Positions 22,554 through 32,054 of a stretch of 40,331 bases of DNA are shown one piece after another. The position numbers and the translations under genes are program-made. The stretch covers positions 1-40,331 of the forward strand of contig CAMPET010000410.1 of NCBI GenBank assembly GCA_946803715.1. Direction: 5' to 3'. A model generated the notes under the pieces. That model saw only the letters and a list, made by a program, of their open reading frames with translations. It did no database searches and was not told the DNA's origin. Source of the stretch: Beroe ovata (lineage: Eukaryota; Ctenophora; Nuda; Beroida; Beroidae). Within the stretch, counting starts at the first letter, position 1; every line of letters begins with the position of its first letter.

Positions 22554-23821
22554 AGATTAACTGTAGCACTTGGCGGATAATAATGGAGATTGTAAAAACA
22601 GATTTCCGCCAATTGCCGGACAAACTACAGAAACTGCGATGTTTACTCAACATCAGGAACTCCAACAAAAAATCCATCCTGTACTGCATCGCTGCTTCGC
22701 AGAAAATCAAGAACTCGGCAAACCGATTTCGTGGAAGTCAGCACAACATAGCGGAGGTAAAGTGCGACGGGGTGAAATTCCCGACACCTGTTTCCGATAT
22801 TCATATTTTGGAGGAACAAAACAATGTCCGGATCGACGTGTTTTTGTACGAGGAGCAGCGAGACATGCTTTACCTGATTTACAGATCACGTGTCCCCGAG
22901 TACAAGAATCATGTGAATTTGATGTATTTGGAGAGAAGTGATAATGTCCCGCACTACGTTTACATCAAGACACTAGCTCGACTGAGGAATGTGGTGAGAG
23001 GGTGTGTTTGTGCGGGTTGCAAAGATCAGGATGAAACTGATATCGAGATTCTCGGCAGATTGGACCACGCCACGGACACCGGGCAAGATGAGCAACACAA
23101 GAAGGGGTTTTGCGAGATGAGAGAAACTGATGAACCTGAGTGTCCGATGTTTGAATGTGACGAAGAGGGGTGTGACTTCACCTCAAAAGCGGTTAACACG
23201 ATGTGGGCTCACAAAAAGAAATGTCATGATGATAATGAGTACAATTGTCAACACAGGGATTGCGGTGCTCAGTTCCAGACCAAAGACGGCCTGACGAATC
23301 ACATGAAAAACCACGCGACTGCCGGATACTTTGTGTGTGAGGAGTGTGGCTTCGAGACAACGCAACTCAACAATCTGGAAGTTCACAAGAAGTTCCACGC
23401 CCGGCTCGACGAGGAGCTGGAAATGAAGTTCAAGGCGAAGGGGATAAAGTGTTCGTTGTGCGAGTATAGATGTGACGAGAAGAAGAAGTTGCGGTTTCAC
23501 ATGGCAAACAAGCACGAGGAAAAGAAAGTCTTGTCGTGTCCGAGCTGTGACTACACCACGACAAGCAAACCCCGGTTTGACAGGCATGTGCTGACATTAT
23601 GTGTTGGGCGCGGGAATAACCCCGCACCGTCAGACGTCACCATGGTAACGTGTACCAAGTGTGATTTCGCGGCGCACAAGCAGGTTATTGTCGACAATCA
23701 CGCCGCTAAGTGTAAAGGAGCAATGCCGTACACGTGTAATAAGTGCGATTATGCTACTGCTGTGATGGCCAATTTGTTCAAACATGCAGAAACTCATATG
23801 GACAAGAGCTCCCAGAGTTAG
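22554..23821 (+). CDS. C2H2 zinc-finger protein with a transposon-type N-terminal module
   Basis: A single large exon after a TATTTTAG acceptor; the first ATG in frame is at 22583, giving 412 residues, though an upstream exon may add an N-terminus. Residues 20-140 carry a pattern I associate with proteins encoded beside type-B DNA polymerases in transposon-like elements: LNIRNSNKKSILYCIAAS, then FPTPVSDIHILEEQN, RIDVFLYE, HVNLMYL and HYVYIKTLARL, followed by a CVCAGC zinc pair. About seven C2H2-type fingers follow (residues 189-404), for example YFVCEECGFETTQ, YNCQHRDCGAQFQ and YTCNKCDYATAV; one has Cys for the last His. They lack TGEKP linkers, so they are unlike KRAB-type arrays. Likely nuclear and nucleic-acid binding. 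Where related modules have Cys in an NKCF-like position this one has Ser, so any enzymatic role is doubtful; that comparison is from memory. Confidence 0.8.
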
Positions 23822-24158
23822 AGGAGTGTTTCATTTCAGGACACAGCTGCAGGTTATACCGTACCACTGCAAGTTATATCATACCACTTATTCTGTTCAC
23901 GAAATATCAGTTGTTTTTGATCTCAACCCTTTTTATCTTCAAATTTAATCCTTTTTAAATACTGGATCAGCTTTTGATTTTATTTATTAGTTTAGTTTTA
24001 TCTATTAGTTTAGTTTTATTTATATTGTTAAGTTTCAGTTTTAAGTTCATCCGAAAATTGGTTTGACACCATCAAACATTACGTTTGCCCAATAATCGTT
24101 GCTTGACTTCGTTCATTTTATTCTCACACAAACTGCCAATGTCTCAAAGTTCAAGTAA

Positions 24159-27054
24159 CTAAGACTCCAAATTACCGACCTTTGCTACTGACGGTCGTGC
24201 CGGTACTGGCACCGAATATTTCCAGCCCAAGTGGCGCCACTGTCTGGTACTTTCGATTGGTGTTTGTTGAGGGAGGGCGCCTCGTTACTGCTGTATGCAC
24301 CTAAGACAGAAAGTTCATTAGCCATTGGCAGAAATCAATGAGTGTGTTAGGTGCCATATGTGATTCATGACAGTCCCCAATCGTAATTGCGGGAACCACA
24401 ATCAATGTAGGTGTTGGGGTAGGTGTTGGGGTAGGTGTTGGGGTATGACAATGTAGGTGTTGGGGTATGGTAACAACATCCGCGACTATATTTTGCATTG
24501 CGAGTAGTATTTGCAATGTCGGTCATGACCCTCAGTCCTACTCACTCGGAAGGTACTCGTGGTATTTGGTCGACTGTCTGCGGCGTAGAAATTCCTGATA
24601 CTCCGCCTAGAGTCCTCCGGTTGGGCGCTTACTGCACGAGATTCACCGTTCCTGCCCGCAATCTTAGGACTGAAGTGCTCGCTCGACTCGTTTGCATACT
24701 CGGACGTGAGGGGTGGCAGCCGGCGAGGCTGTTGACGTCTGGGTGAGGGTTGGGTGGTGTTAACTTGGATGGAACATGGATGGAACATGAGTGAAACATG
24801 GGTAAAACCTGAGTGCCGAGTCGGACATGAGTGCTACGTGGAGGTGACAGTGGAACAGTTGTATGAGTGGAAATTGGAGGAAGTGACGAAGGAAATGAGA
24901 AGGAACTCACAGTTGCCTGCCTCGTAGTCCTGCTGAGGCGATGTTCTCTGATACGGACACGTTGAATATCGGCGACTGGAAGGTCTTACGGTTTTATGTT
25001 AGTCGGGGAACAAGTGGCAGGATCAGGATAAATATGTACACTCAAAATCATACGTAATGGAATTACACTGGGGGGGGGGCTCTTNNNNNNNNNNNNNNNN
25101 NNNNNNNNNNNNNNNNNNNNNNNNNNNNNNNNNNNNNNNNNNNNNNNNNNNNNNNNNNNNNNNNNNNNNNNNNNNNNNNNNNNNNNNNNNNNNNNNNNNN
25201 NNNNNNNNNNNNNNNNNNNNNNNNNNNNNNNNNNNNNNNNNNNNNNNNNNNNNNNNNNNNNNNNNNNNNNNNNNNNNNNNNNNNNNNNNNNNNNNNNNNN
25301 NNNNNNNNNNNNNNNNNNNNNNNNNNNNNNNTGTGTGTGTGTGTGTGTGTGTGTGTCTGTGTGTGTGAGAGCTCTACCCACGTTTGCTGGGAGCTGCTCC
25401 TCTCCTGTAGCGGCACTCTCCTGATCGTCATAACGTCCTGGAGACCCCGTGAATTTTCCCGCGGGCTGGGCGGGATCAGGGGACGGGGCATGGATCTCCG
25501 ACTCAGGATATCGGGGAGCATTCCGGTACAGATCTGGAGATTTGCCAGGGTGAGGAGATTAAATCCGGAAATATTCAATATCTCTGCGGAATACTTGGGA
25601 TATATATTCTGCGACACAAGTCTAATACCTTGACAATAAGTGGTTCTGATGTGTCCATGCAATCTGTCCACAGGTTTTCAAATACCAAGCTATGAATCGT
25701 GTGACGTCTGTGTGACTTTGGTGTGATTGGGGGAAAGCCTGAGAGAGCGAGAGATGTGAGATCAACAGATATCACTATTTGCCCAGCCACTTTTCACATA
25801 GATGTCAGGATGAAGTCTACCTGGTTTTTGGTGATATTTGTAGTAAACTTGAGCTACTGAACTAAAGGAGTCTGGTTTGTCCAGAGCAAGATATTCTTCA
25901 TTGTTACCCTCTGAAAAACAAGTGATAGGTCAGCAGATATAACGTGAGATTATTCTCAACAGATGAGCTGTTGAGCGGAATTATCCCGATCCTCTTGAAG
26001 TGCGGACCCACGTTCTCGTATTGCGAGTACCTGAGGCAAGAACTTCTTCCTCGTCAGGGGCGGTGGTGGGTTTGGGGAAGTGTTTGATTTTGGAGCCCTC
26101 TAAAACGAGAGCGTCAAGGGTGCCGCACTGTTCCGCTCTCTCCCCGGCTGGGGGACTCGGGGAGGGACGGGACAATGTCATAGACCGGTCGAGAAGGACG
26201 TCCAGCTCCTGCCGAGACATCTCTTCTCTCGATATGAATTCTGTGCCTGTTTCGGAGTGGGGACAAACCTGCCGACCAAGAATCCTGCAGGAGATACATG
26301 TGATGATATATATATGATGGTGTGGGACTGGGAGAATGTTCCAGAGAAACATTCAGCTATCATGGAGAATGACCAACCTGAAATGTGGAAACATCTCTGT
26401 CCATTCTGAAATTTCCCGCTCCATATTTTTTGTGACACCTGCAAAAATTTCAAAGCTTGACTCACGTTCAGTGAAAACACGATGTCACTAACACAAAGAG
26501 TATGGCGAAGTGCATGACGAAGATACCTGAAAAGTGGGGATTGTGCGGTCTGGCCGCAATCTCACAGGGTTTCTTCTCGAACAGAGCAGCTTGGAGCTCC
26601 TCAAACATAGCTCTGACTTTCCTCGTGGCATTCCTATCAAACTCCTGATGACAGAATATAATGACTGTTCATTGACACATAATGAAATGTGGAGATGTCG
26701 AATAGTTGTCGCTTACATCATCCTGAGCCCAGCTGTCAGCAGACGAAATTCCCGACGACACGAGACCCTCTGTACTCTCGTATTCTCGGTGGGACGACAG
26801 GAGGGAGTGGTGACTGGACAGGGTGGATAGGGGACAGAGACCTGTCCCGAAGGGAGGCGAGTGGACGTTTTCCCACGGTCCCCCTCCCCCATCATGGGTG
26901 AGCGTCGTACTCGACTCTCTGGACACGCCACGACTGCAATGGACATGTCATTGTCATGTCAGTTTGAGTCATTGTTATGTCAGATGCAGATAACGAGATG
27001 AAATGCTATGAGGACTGCAACTCACACTTCTAAGAAGCCGCGGTGACGTGCCAT
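24159..27054 (-). CDS. FAM149B1: FAM149B1 homolog, ciliary protein, interrupted by scaffold gap
   Basis: Exons in phase: 27054-27026, 26933-26717, 26644-26527, 26438-26378, 26284-26031, 25910-25821, 25738-25629, 25608-25378 (370 codons), then a gap, 24975-24911 (or from 24984), 24738-24546, and a probable last exon 24239-24159. Diagnostic blocks match human FAM149B1 in order: SSGISSADSWAQDD, EFDRNATRKVRAMFEELQ, ISEWTEMFPHFRILGRQV, EEYLALDKPD, FPPITP with LVFENLWTDCM, a Pro/Arg-rich region and SRPNTTSTF near the C-terminus. Human FAM149B1 is mutated in a Joubert-type ciliopathy and acts in ciliary tubulin modification and signalling; the animal homolog is presumably ciliary. The gap at 25085-25331 follows a donor after QQTW and hides at least one exon. 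The last exon (WRHLGWKYSVPV to NLES) has a poor polypyrimidine tract and is less certain. Confidence 0.9.
24174..24213. repeat. Forty-base direct repeat, right copy
   Basis: Partner of 22237-22276. In the minus frame it encodes part of the proposed FAM149B1 C-terminus. Confidence 0.8.
24414..24474. repeat. Minisatellite, 12-bp TAGGTGTTGGGG unit
   Basis: Four copies, one separated by a short spacer, in the intron before the proposed last exon of FAM149B1. Confidence 0.85.
25085..25331. other. Scaffold gap
   Basis: A run of 247 N. A poly-G run precedes it and a TG microsatellite (25332-25368) follows, so the gap probably reflects a collapsed dinucleotide repeat inside a FAM149B1 intron, plus missing coding exon. 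Confidence 0.95.
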
Positions 27055-27891
27055 TTCACACAAAAACACAGTTCATGTCTGGAGGTTTCAGCTGACACAT
27101 ACTCTTTTCACTGCTTTTCACAACTGCAACTTTCTACATTCCTAAATGAGAAGATGAAGGTTGAGGAAGAACATGTCAATGGCATCACAAAAATGTTGAA
27201 ATGTAATGTGCATGCGGCGGCGCGCACGACACTATGTACGCGCGCGCGACCTCATTATGCCACACTGGCTGCTAACTGCAAAGTATTTGTATCGCAGGAG
27301 CGCTGAAATTTTATGCTTTAGTAGTGACTGCGCGGCGCGCGGCCCCACTTTTTGCAAGTAACCGTTGCCACAACAAAGAATTGGCGGCTTTCACACACGC
27401 TCACAGATAGTAATGAGCTTGTATAATGCGTGTACTACCGTCTCGTTAATGCATTAAGCTCAGCAAACGCACGGAACACTTGGCAAAATGCCAAATGTCG
27501 GTACGTTTGTACGAAAATAGCAACTTTCTGCAGACATGACTTCATTATTCGAGCGCAGTCATATGATTTAATAACTCATGATTTATATTTATCATGTGTG
27601 CATACTACTACGCCAGATGCTAAATCGGTAATGAACACATCCACCATGTTGCTGCTTGTCACACAGAAAACGGAAAGAGAAAGAAAACGGAAATCAAAAC
27701 GACATCTAATGTTGGAACGGAAACGTTGAAACAGTAGAAACATTTAATGTTCCTTTAAAACCCTGTACTTTGGAAAGAGGAAACGAAGCACAATCAAATC
27801 AATTCTATAACTGTTTAACGAATGTTGAACTATATACGACTATCAAGTATCATGAATGTGCCCCAGATAAACACAGAATGGGATCACTGAC
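27055..27891. other. No recognised gene
   Basis: Upstream of FAM149B1. GC-rich GCGCGC patches at 27210-27350 resemble the cores of the miniature elements but no paired arms are evident. The open frame at 27430-27729 has no motif. Confidence 0.35.
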
Positions 27892-27967
27892 CAAGTAGCG
27901 GTTATCACATGTGACACTGGTCTTCACATAGAATGTGGAGTTTGTGTGACCGGTCAGCACTGGCTCC
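27892..27967 (-). CDS. Single exon resembling the DTL/CDT2 WD40 protein
   Basis: After a good pyrimidine tract and GCCGTAG acceptor, the frame reads EPVLTGHTNSTFYVKTSVTC then DNRYL, and stops at a GTCAGT donor-like site. The GHxNSTFYVKSSLSPD signature is highly characteristic of DTL/CDT2, the substrate receptor of CRL4 ubiquitin ligase. The expected next block, a SGSSDExAYIW repeat, was not found within 800 bases, nor any upstream WD repeat. It may be one exon of a gene with long introns or an isolated fragment. Confidence 0.5.
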
Positions 27968-28138
27968 CTACGGCAGAGATTGAGTGATGGAAAATAGGTA
28001 CTGAGTGAAAACCCATGGTTGTAGCGTTCAGTTTAAGCAGGATTTTCATAGATTATATGCTCAATATCCCACAAATTAGCTATCAATTGCATTGGTAGTG
28101 GTTTGTTTTAGTAAGCGATGTAACAGTAGTGATGGTTC

Positions 28139-28174
28139 TATAAGGGGTCTATAAGGGGTCTATAAGGGGTCTAT
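28139..28174. repeat. Tandem repeat, 11-bp TATAAGGGGTC unit
   Basis: Three exact copies plus partial flanking units. Confidence 0.85.
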
Positions 28175-28689
28175 GAGGACCAAGGCTCTTACCCGAAGTT
28201 ATGCAATTCGAAATTGATCGTTCCTATCTATGAACAACATCAGTAAGAAGTAATTGAGTCTTGTTCTCAAACACAAGGAAAGGTCTGATCATTAGATCAA
28301 TATATTATTCAGATTTTTAAAGCTTGCCACGAAGTTTAACCTACTGACATTTTCAAAGAATGGAATATCAAGACAATGGGATATCAACTTTCAAACTGAG
28401 TTTGGTTTTCGAGTGTATGTGTTCTGTTCATGCTACAGCAAGTTTCAATGAAGATGGGGTTGTAAGTAGTATCTAGCCTAATCCTCAGCCCCAGAGTTGA
28501 GCTAGCTGTATCAGAATTTGGCTGCCGTAAGTGCATGTCCAGAACTTGGTTTCCCCCCTTTGGCTTTCAACTTTTCAATTTGGCTTTGGTTTTAAGTTTC
28601 CTCCCTTCACTCTTCAGCTTTCATCCTTTAGTTTTAAACTCTTTCCCATCTTGAGTGTTACCCATGTTATATTGACTAGTGATTCTCGT

Positions 28690-29180
28690 GAAAAAGAGGG
28701 TCAAATAAAGTTTTCAGACGTCTTACCCATGAAACTTTGAGTGCTGAATCCATTTTCCGAGGTCCTAATGCATTGTGACCACACCCTAAGTCAGTTTCGT
28801 CAAATAAGGGGTAAGATAAGGGTCTCAGGCATTAAGGAGCCCATTAACTATCCTATTATCATCAATTTCTATGTAATTTAGAGCACTGGATCCATTTTTA
28901 GAGGTCCCAATGCAGGTAACCACTCAGTCAAATAAGGCTCTTTGACGATTCCAACATCTGTCTCATCACCTGATCATCATTTCCGATGCAATTTCAGCAC
29001 TGATTTCATTTTTCGAGGTCCTATTCCTTTGTGACCACGTCCTATGTCAGTGAATGTCAAATAAGGGGGCAGACAAGGGCTTCTGATGTTTTCTAGCTCA
29101 AGTTTCACCCGTGAAAATTGTTTCCTATGCAATTTGGAGCGCTGAATCTATTTTTCAAGGTCCCAATGCTCTGTGACGGT
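28690..29180. repeat. Decayed satellite, about four copies of a 130-170 bp unit
   Basis: Each copy runs through the same ordered landmarks: GTCAAATAAGG, a variable part, ATGCAATTTxGAGC, CTGAATCCATTTTT, GAGGTCC and AATGC with TGTGACC. Copies differ by many substitutions and indels, so the array is old. Confidence 0.75.
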
Positions 29181-29200
29181 GCCCTTTTAAAAAGGCTTTT

Positions 29201-29243
29201 TGTGTAGAGCTTCAGCTTTTTAAAAAAGCTGAAGCTCTACACA
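29201..29243. repeat. Near-perfect palindrome, 21-bp arms
   Basis: TGTGTAGAGCTTCAGCTTTT is followed at once by its inverse, with one extra A at the centre. It can form a hairpin or cruciform. Confidence 0.92.
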
Positions 29244-29299
29244 GAGCAGTCACAAATATTCAAGAATTCTTTCCCTAACCAGCAAGTGACATTTATTCC

Positions 29300-30059
29300 C
29301 CTTCCTCAAATACAAAATAACAAGCCACATCACATCCAAATTCCAAACACACAAGCCTGAGTGATTGAGAACAGAGAATTCAATGCTTTTAGTACTATGC
29401 TGGTGTCAGAGCAATTGGGAAATCTATGACTTTAGAGCTACACTAATATGGTGATCATTGTAGGATAACTCCCTACAGCTACCCTCCCTACGGGGATTTT
29501 ACCTCTGGCAAGGGGAAATCCTGATTGTGCCGCACTGACAAGACAGCAGGGAAAACCCTAAAGAGATGTACTCACAAAAAGTAGTCTGTGAATGCTGTGT
29601 AAGTACCATAAAATTATGCTGGCACAGGGTATGGTCATACCTACAATCTGCAAAAAAAGATTCAAAGTGCTATCTAAAATGAGATATAGAATATTGATGC
29701 TATATGAGATATTAATACTAGATATCAAATGATATTGAACATTGATATGAAAATTTAATTCAAATTTGTGGTGAAAGAATGAATGTGGCATTTCGCGAGA
29801 TGTTATCGGTTCCTTACACCTTACGCACCTCCTATAGACGAGCGCGCGCCGCAAAGTTGGGATGCGGTCGAATAGCCTGTTTACGATAATACGTGTGCAC
29901 ACGTTGCGCGCCCCTGTTCTACTCAGTGAACTGAAAAGTCGTAGAAAGGAGACGCACAGCGCGCGCGGAGTATTTGGGTGATCACGCAGCGCGGGAACAA
30001 TAATACGATAGGCCCGGGTTTCACTGCTAACGCTCATCCACTGCTTCTGATCGCACGTA
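29300..30059. other. No recognised gene
   Basis: The long minus-strand frame at 29558-30037 mixes Arg-rich GC sequence (GCGCGC patches) with AT-rich sequence and shows no motif or splice structure. Confidence 0.35.
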
Positions 30060-30183
30060 CTGCGCCTTCATCGAAGGCCAAAAATGCATTTCGGCCTAAT
30101 TCGATTAAGGCGCGCACGCCGCGCGCAATATAATATTGCATTAACGCAAGCAAATAACAATGGCCGACAGATAACATCCGGCA
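30060..30183. mobile_element. Decayed TTGCCGG-family element
   Basis: The right end GACAGATAACATCCGGCA and the internal CCTTCATCGAAGGCC motif are recognisable; the left arm is lost or diverged. Confidence 0.55.
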
Positions 30184-30256
30184 TGAATATTTATATTGGA
30201 ATGTATGGCATGGCCATGGCACAGTTGACACGAGCCGCGCGCGCGCGCGCGAAGCA

Positions 30257-30593
30257 TTGCCTGATGTTATTGCCGGATGTTATCTGTCCACTGTTTCTTG
30301 CGCGCGGCGCGCGCGCGCCTTCATCGAAGGCCGAAACAGGCGCGCGCGCCGCGCATTAACGCGCATTAACGCGCATTAACGCGCCGCGCGCAAGAAACAG
30401 TGGACAGATAACATCCGGCAATGATGTTATTTGCCGGATGTTCATGTTATTTATCCACTGTTTCTTGTGCGCGGCAATCGCACCTTCATCGAAGGTCAAA
30501 ACAGGCCTGTTTCGCCGTTTCGGCCTTCAATGAAGGTGACGTGTGCGTGCCGCGCGCAAGAAACAGTGGACAGATAACATGAACATCCGGCAA
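30257..30593. mobile_element. TTGCCGG-family miniature element with a second copy nested inside
   Basis: The outer element ends in CATCCGGCAA at 30593 and is flanked by GCGAAGCA at 30249-30256 and 30594-30601. Its left arm is split by the inner copy at 30270-30421. GC-rich core and CCTTCATCGAAGG motif are present. Confidence 0.75.
30270..30421. mobile_element. TTGCCGG-family miniature element, inner copy
   Basis: A 152-bp element with long terminal inverted repeats beginning TTGCCGGATGTTATCTGTCC. It is flanked by TGATGTTA at 30262-30269 and 30422-30429, an exact 8-bp target duplication. The core holds GCGCGC runs, CCTTCATCGAAGG and three GCGCATTAAC repeats. No coding capacity. Confidence 0.9.
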
Positions 30594-30653
30594 GCGAAGC
30601 ATGAGCGAGCGCCGCGCCATGCTGCGAGAATAATTTGCGCACGCGATGCAGAA

Positions 30654-30745
30654 TTACCGGATGCTATCTATCCACTGTTTCTTGCGCGCGGCGCGCGCGC
30701 CGCGCGGAAGAAACAGTGGATAGATAACCTGATAACATCCGGCAA
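30654..30745. mobile_element. TTGCCGG-family miniature element
   Basis: A 92-bp, almost fully self-complementary copy. Flanks ATGCAGAA at 30646-30653 and 30746-30753 are an exact 8-bp target duplication. The right arm has a short insertion (CTGATAA). Confidence 0.9.
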
Positions 30746-30850
30746 ATGCAGAAGTTCTCGACAGTATCAATGTTTCATTGATGCAGCCAAAATATTGGAG
30801 TAAATAACCGACCATGCAGTTGTACTTCACTTGTACTTGTAAATGTAATA

Positions 30851-30920
30851 CTCGAAGGTACCGCGGGTACGGAGTATATTGGAGTATTACTCCAATATAC
30901 TCCGTACCCGTACCTTCGAG
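30851..30920. repeat. 70-bp foldback palindrome
   Basis: CTCGAAGGTAC, GGGTACGGAGTATATTGGAG and their inverse meet with almost no loop; the left arm has a 3-base insertion (CGC). The flanks (TAATA and its inverse) extend the symmetry. Confidence 0.92.
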
Positions 30921-30999
30921 TCATATTACTAAACTTATAACTATACAGGCCTGGGGTATCCGTATAAGTGAAACTAAAAGATCAACATGGGGAAAAAAT

Positions 31000-32054
31000 T
31001 AGGGATTGACACTGTCACTGACAGCAAAAATAAAATTCTACGTTCAAGATGTCTGAACTTTTGAGCATCGAAACTTACATGTACAGTACGTTTGCAGTTT
31101 TACTTCGCTCTACTTAAATTGTACTTGTCGTTCTTGGTGTCGCATGAGTCGCGGTCGTACACGATCCGAAACTGTAAATGGCACGTTTCGGTTTGAATCT
31201 GGAAGTGTGATTGTGAAGTGGGACTAGAAGTAGAAGTAATGCGTCAAAAAATGCGTTTTCCTTGAGAATGAGAAAAATATAATTATAAGCGGCGCTAATT
31301 CAAATTTAAGTAACCGGATTGCCCACCCTTTATCAGTTTATTAATGGGAAGTGCTTCATTCATCATTGTCATCCTTTATAATTCTCTTTCTTTACCGATT
31401 CTGCACATTGGGATCGGGAACCCTATCGAGTACTGTCTCGGTCTGAATGTACGTTTGTTTGACATGTGCCAATAAAAGCATGGACTTGGAGGTATTCGCA
31501 AATTTGAATGAGGAACTGTGAGATATTCGGAATGCTAACTCCTTCCCCAGCTTCTAGAACTTGTGCAGCTACCGTTTAGGAGCTGCCAGAATTAAAGTAT
31601 TATGCTATGTTTGATAGTCCAGTTTTGGCAGCGTGATACTCTTGCTGCCGCTTCGGATAGCTACAGTCAATTTCAAACTCAAAGTCCATTCAAGTGTATC
31701 CTATTTCACAATTTGTACACCACACCGTGTGGAACATGCGTTGCAGCTCGAGTTCAGACACCCAAATCTCGTTCCATATTGATAGTGGTTGCAGAGATTT
31801 GACTTTGACTATCTCTTGATCGTCGAAAGAATCTACTTCTCGGTCACTGTCTTTGTAATCGATTTAACACCATGTAACACCATGTAACACCATGTAATCG
31901 ATTTAACACCATGTTGTTACTGATAATGATAATGTTATTGATCTGCGCAAGATGATATCAATGTCAATATGTCAACGGTGAGCTGTTGATGACCGGTGAC
32001 CACGCCCACCATACTTCGCGGTAAAACCACCCCCTAATAATCGTGAATCAAACC
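31000..32054. other. Upstream region of the coiled-coil gene
   Basis: No gene recognised. 31864-31914 carries four copies of TTAACACCATG or TAACACCATG, two of them preceded by AATCGAT. Confidence 0.4.

Noticed and set aside
22237-24213. LTR retrotransposon around the zinc-finger gene
   Set aside because: The flanking repeats are only about 40 bases, lack TG...CA ends, and there is no reverse transcriptase or integrase frame between them.
24986-25671. Long frames crossing the N run
   Set aside because: Most of the length is unknown bases plus a TG/CA microsatellite; only 25378-25608 is supported as coding.
30084-30803. Arg/Ala-rich frames in the second transposon cluster
   Set aside because: Same cause: high GC, self-complementary non-coding elements.
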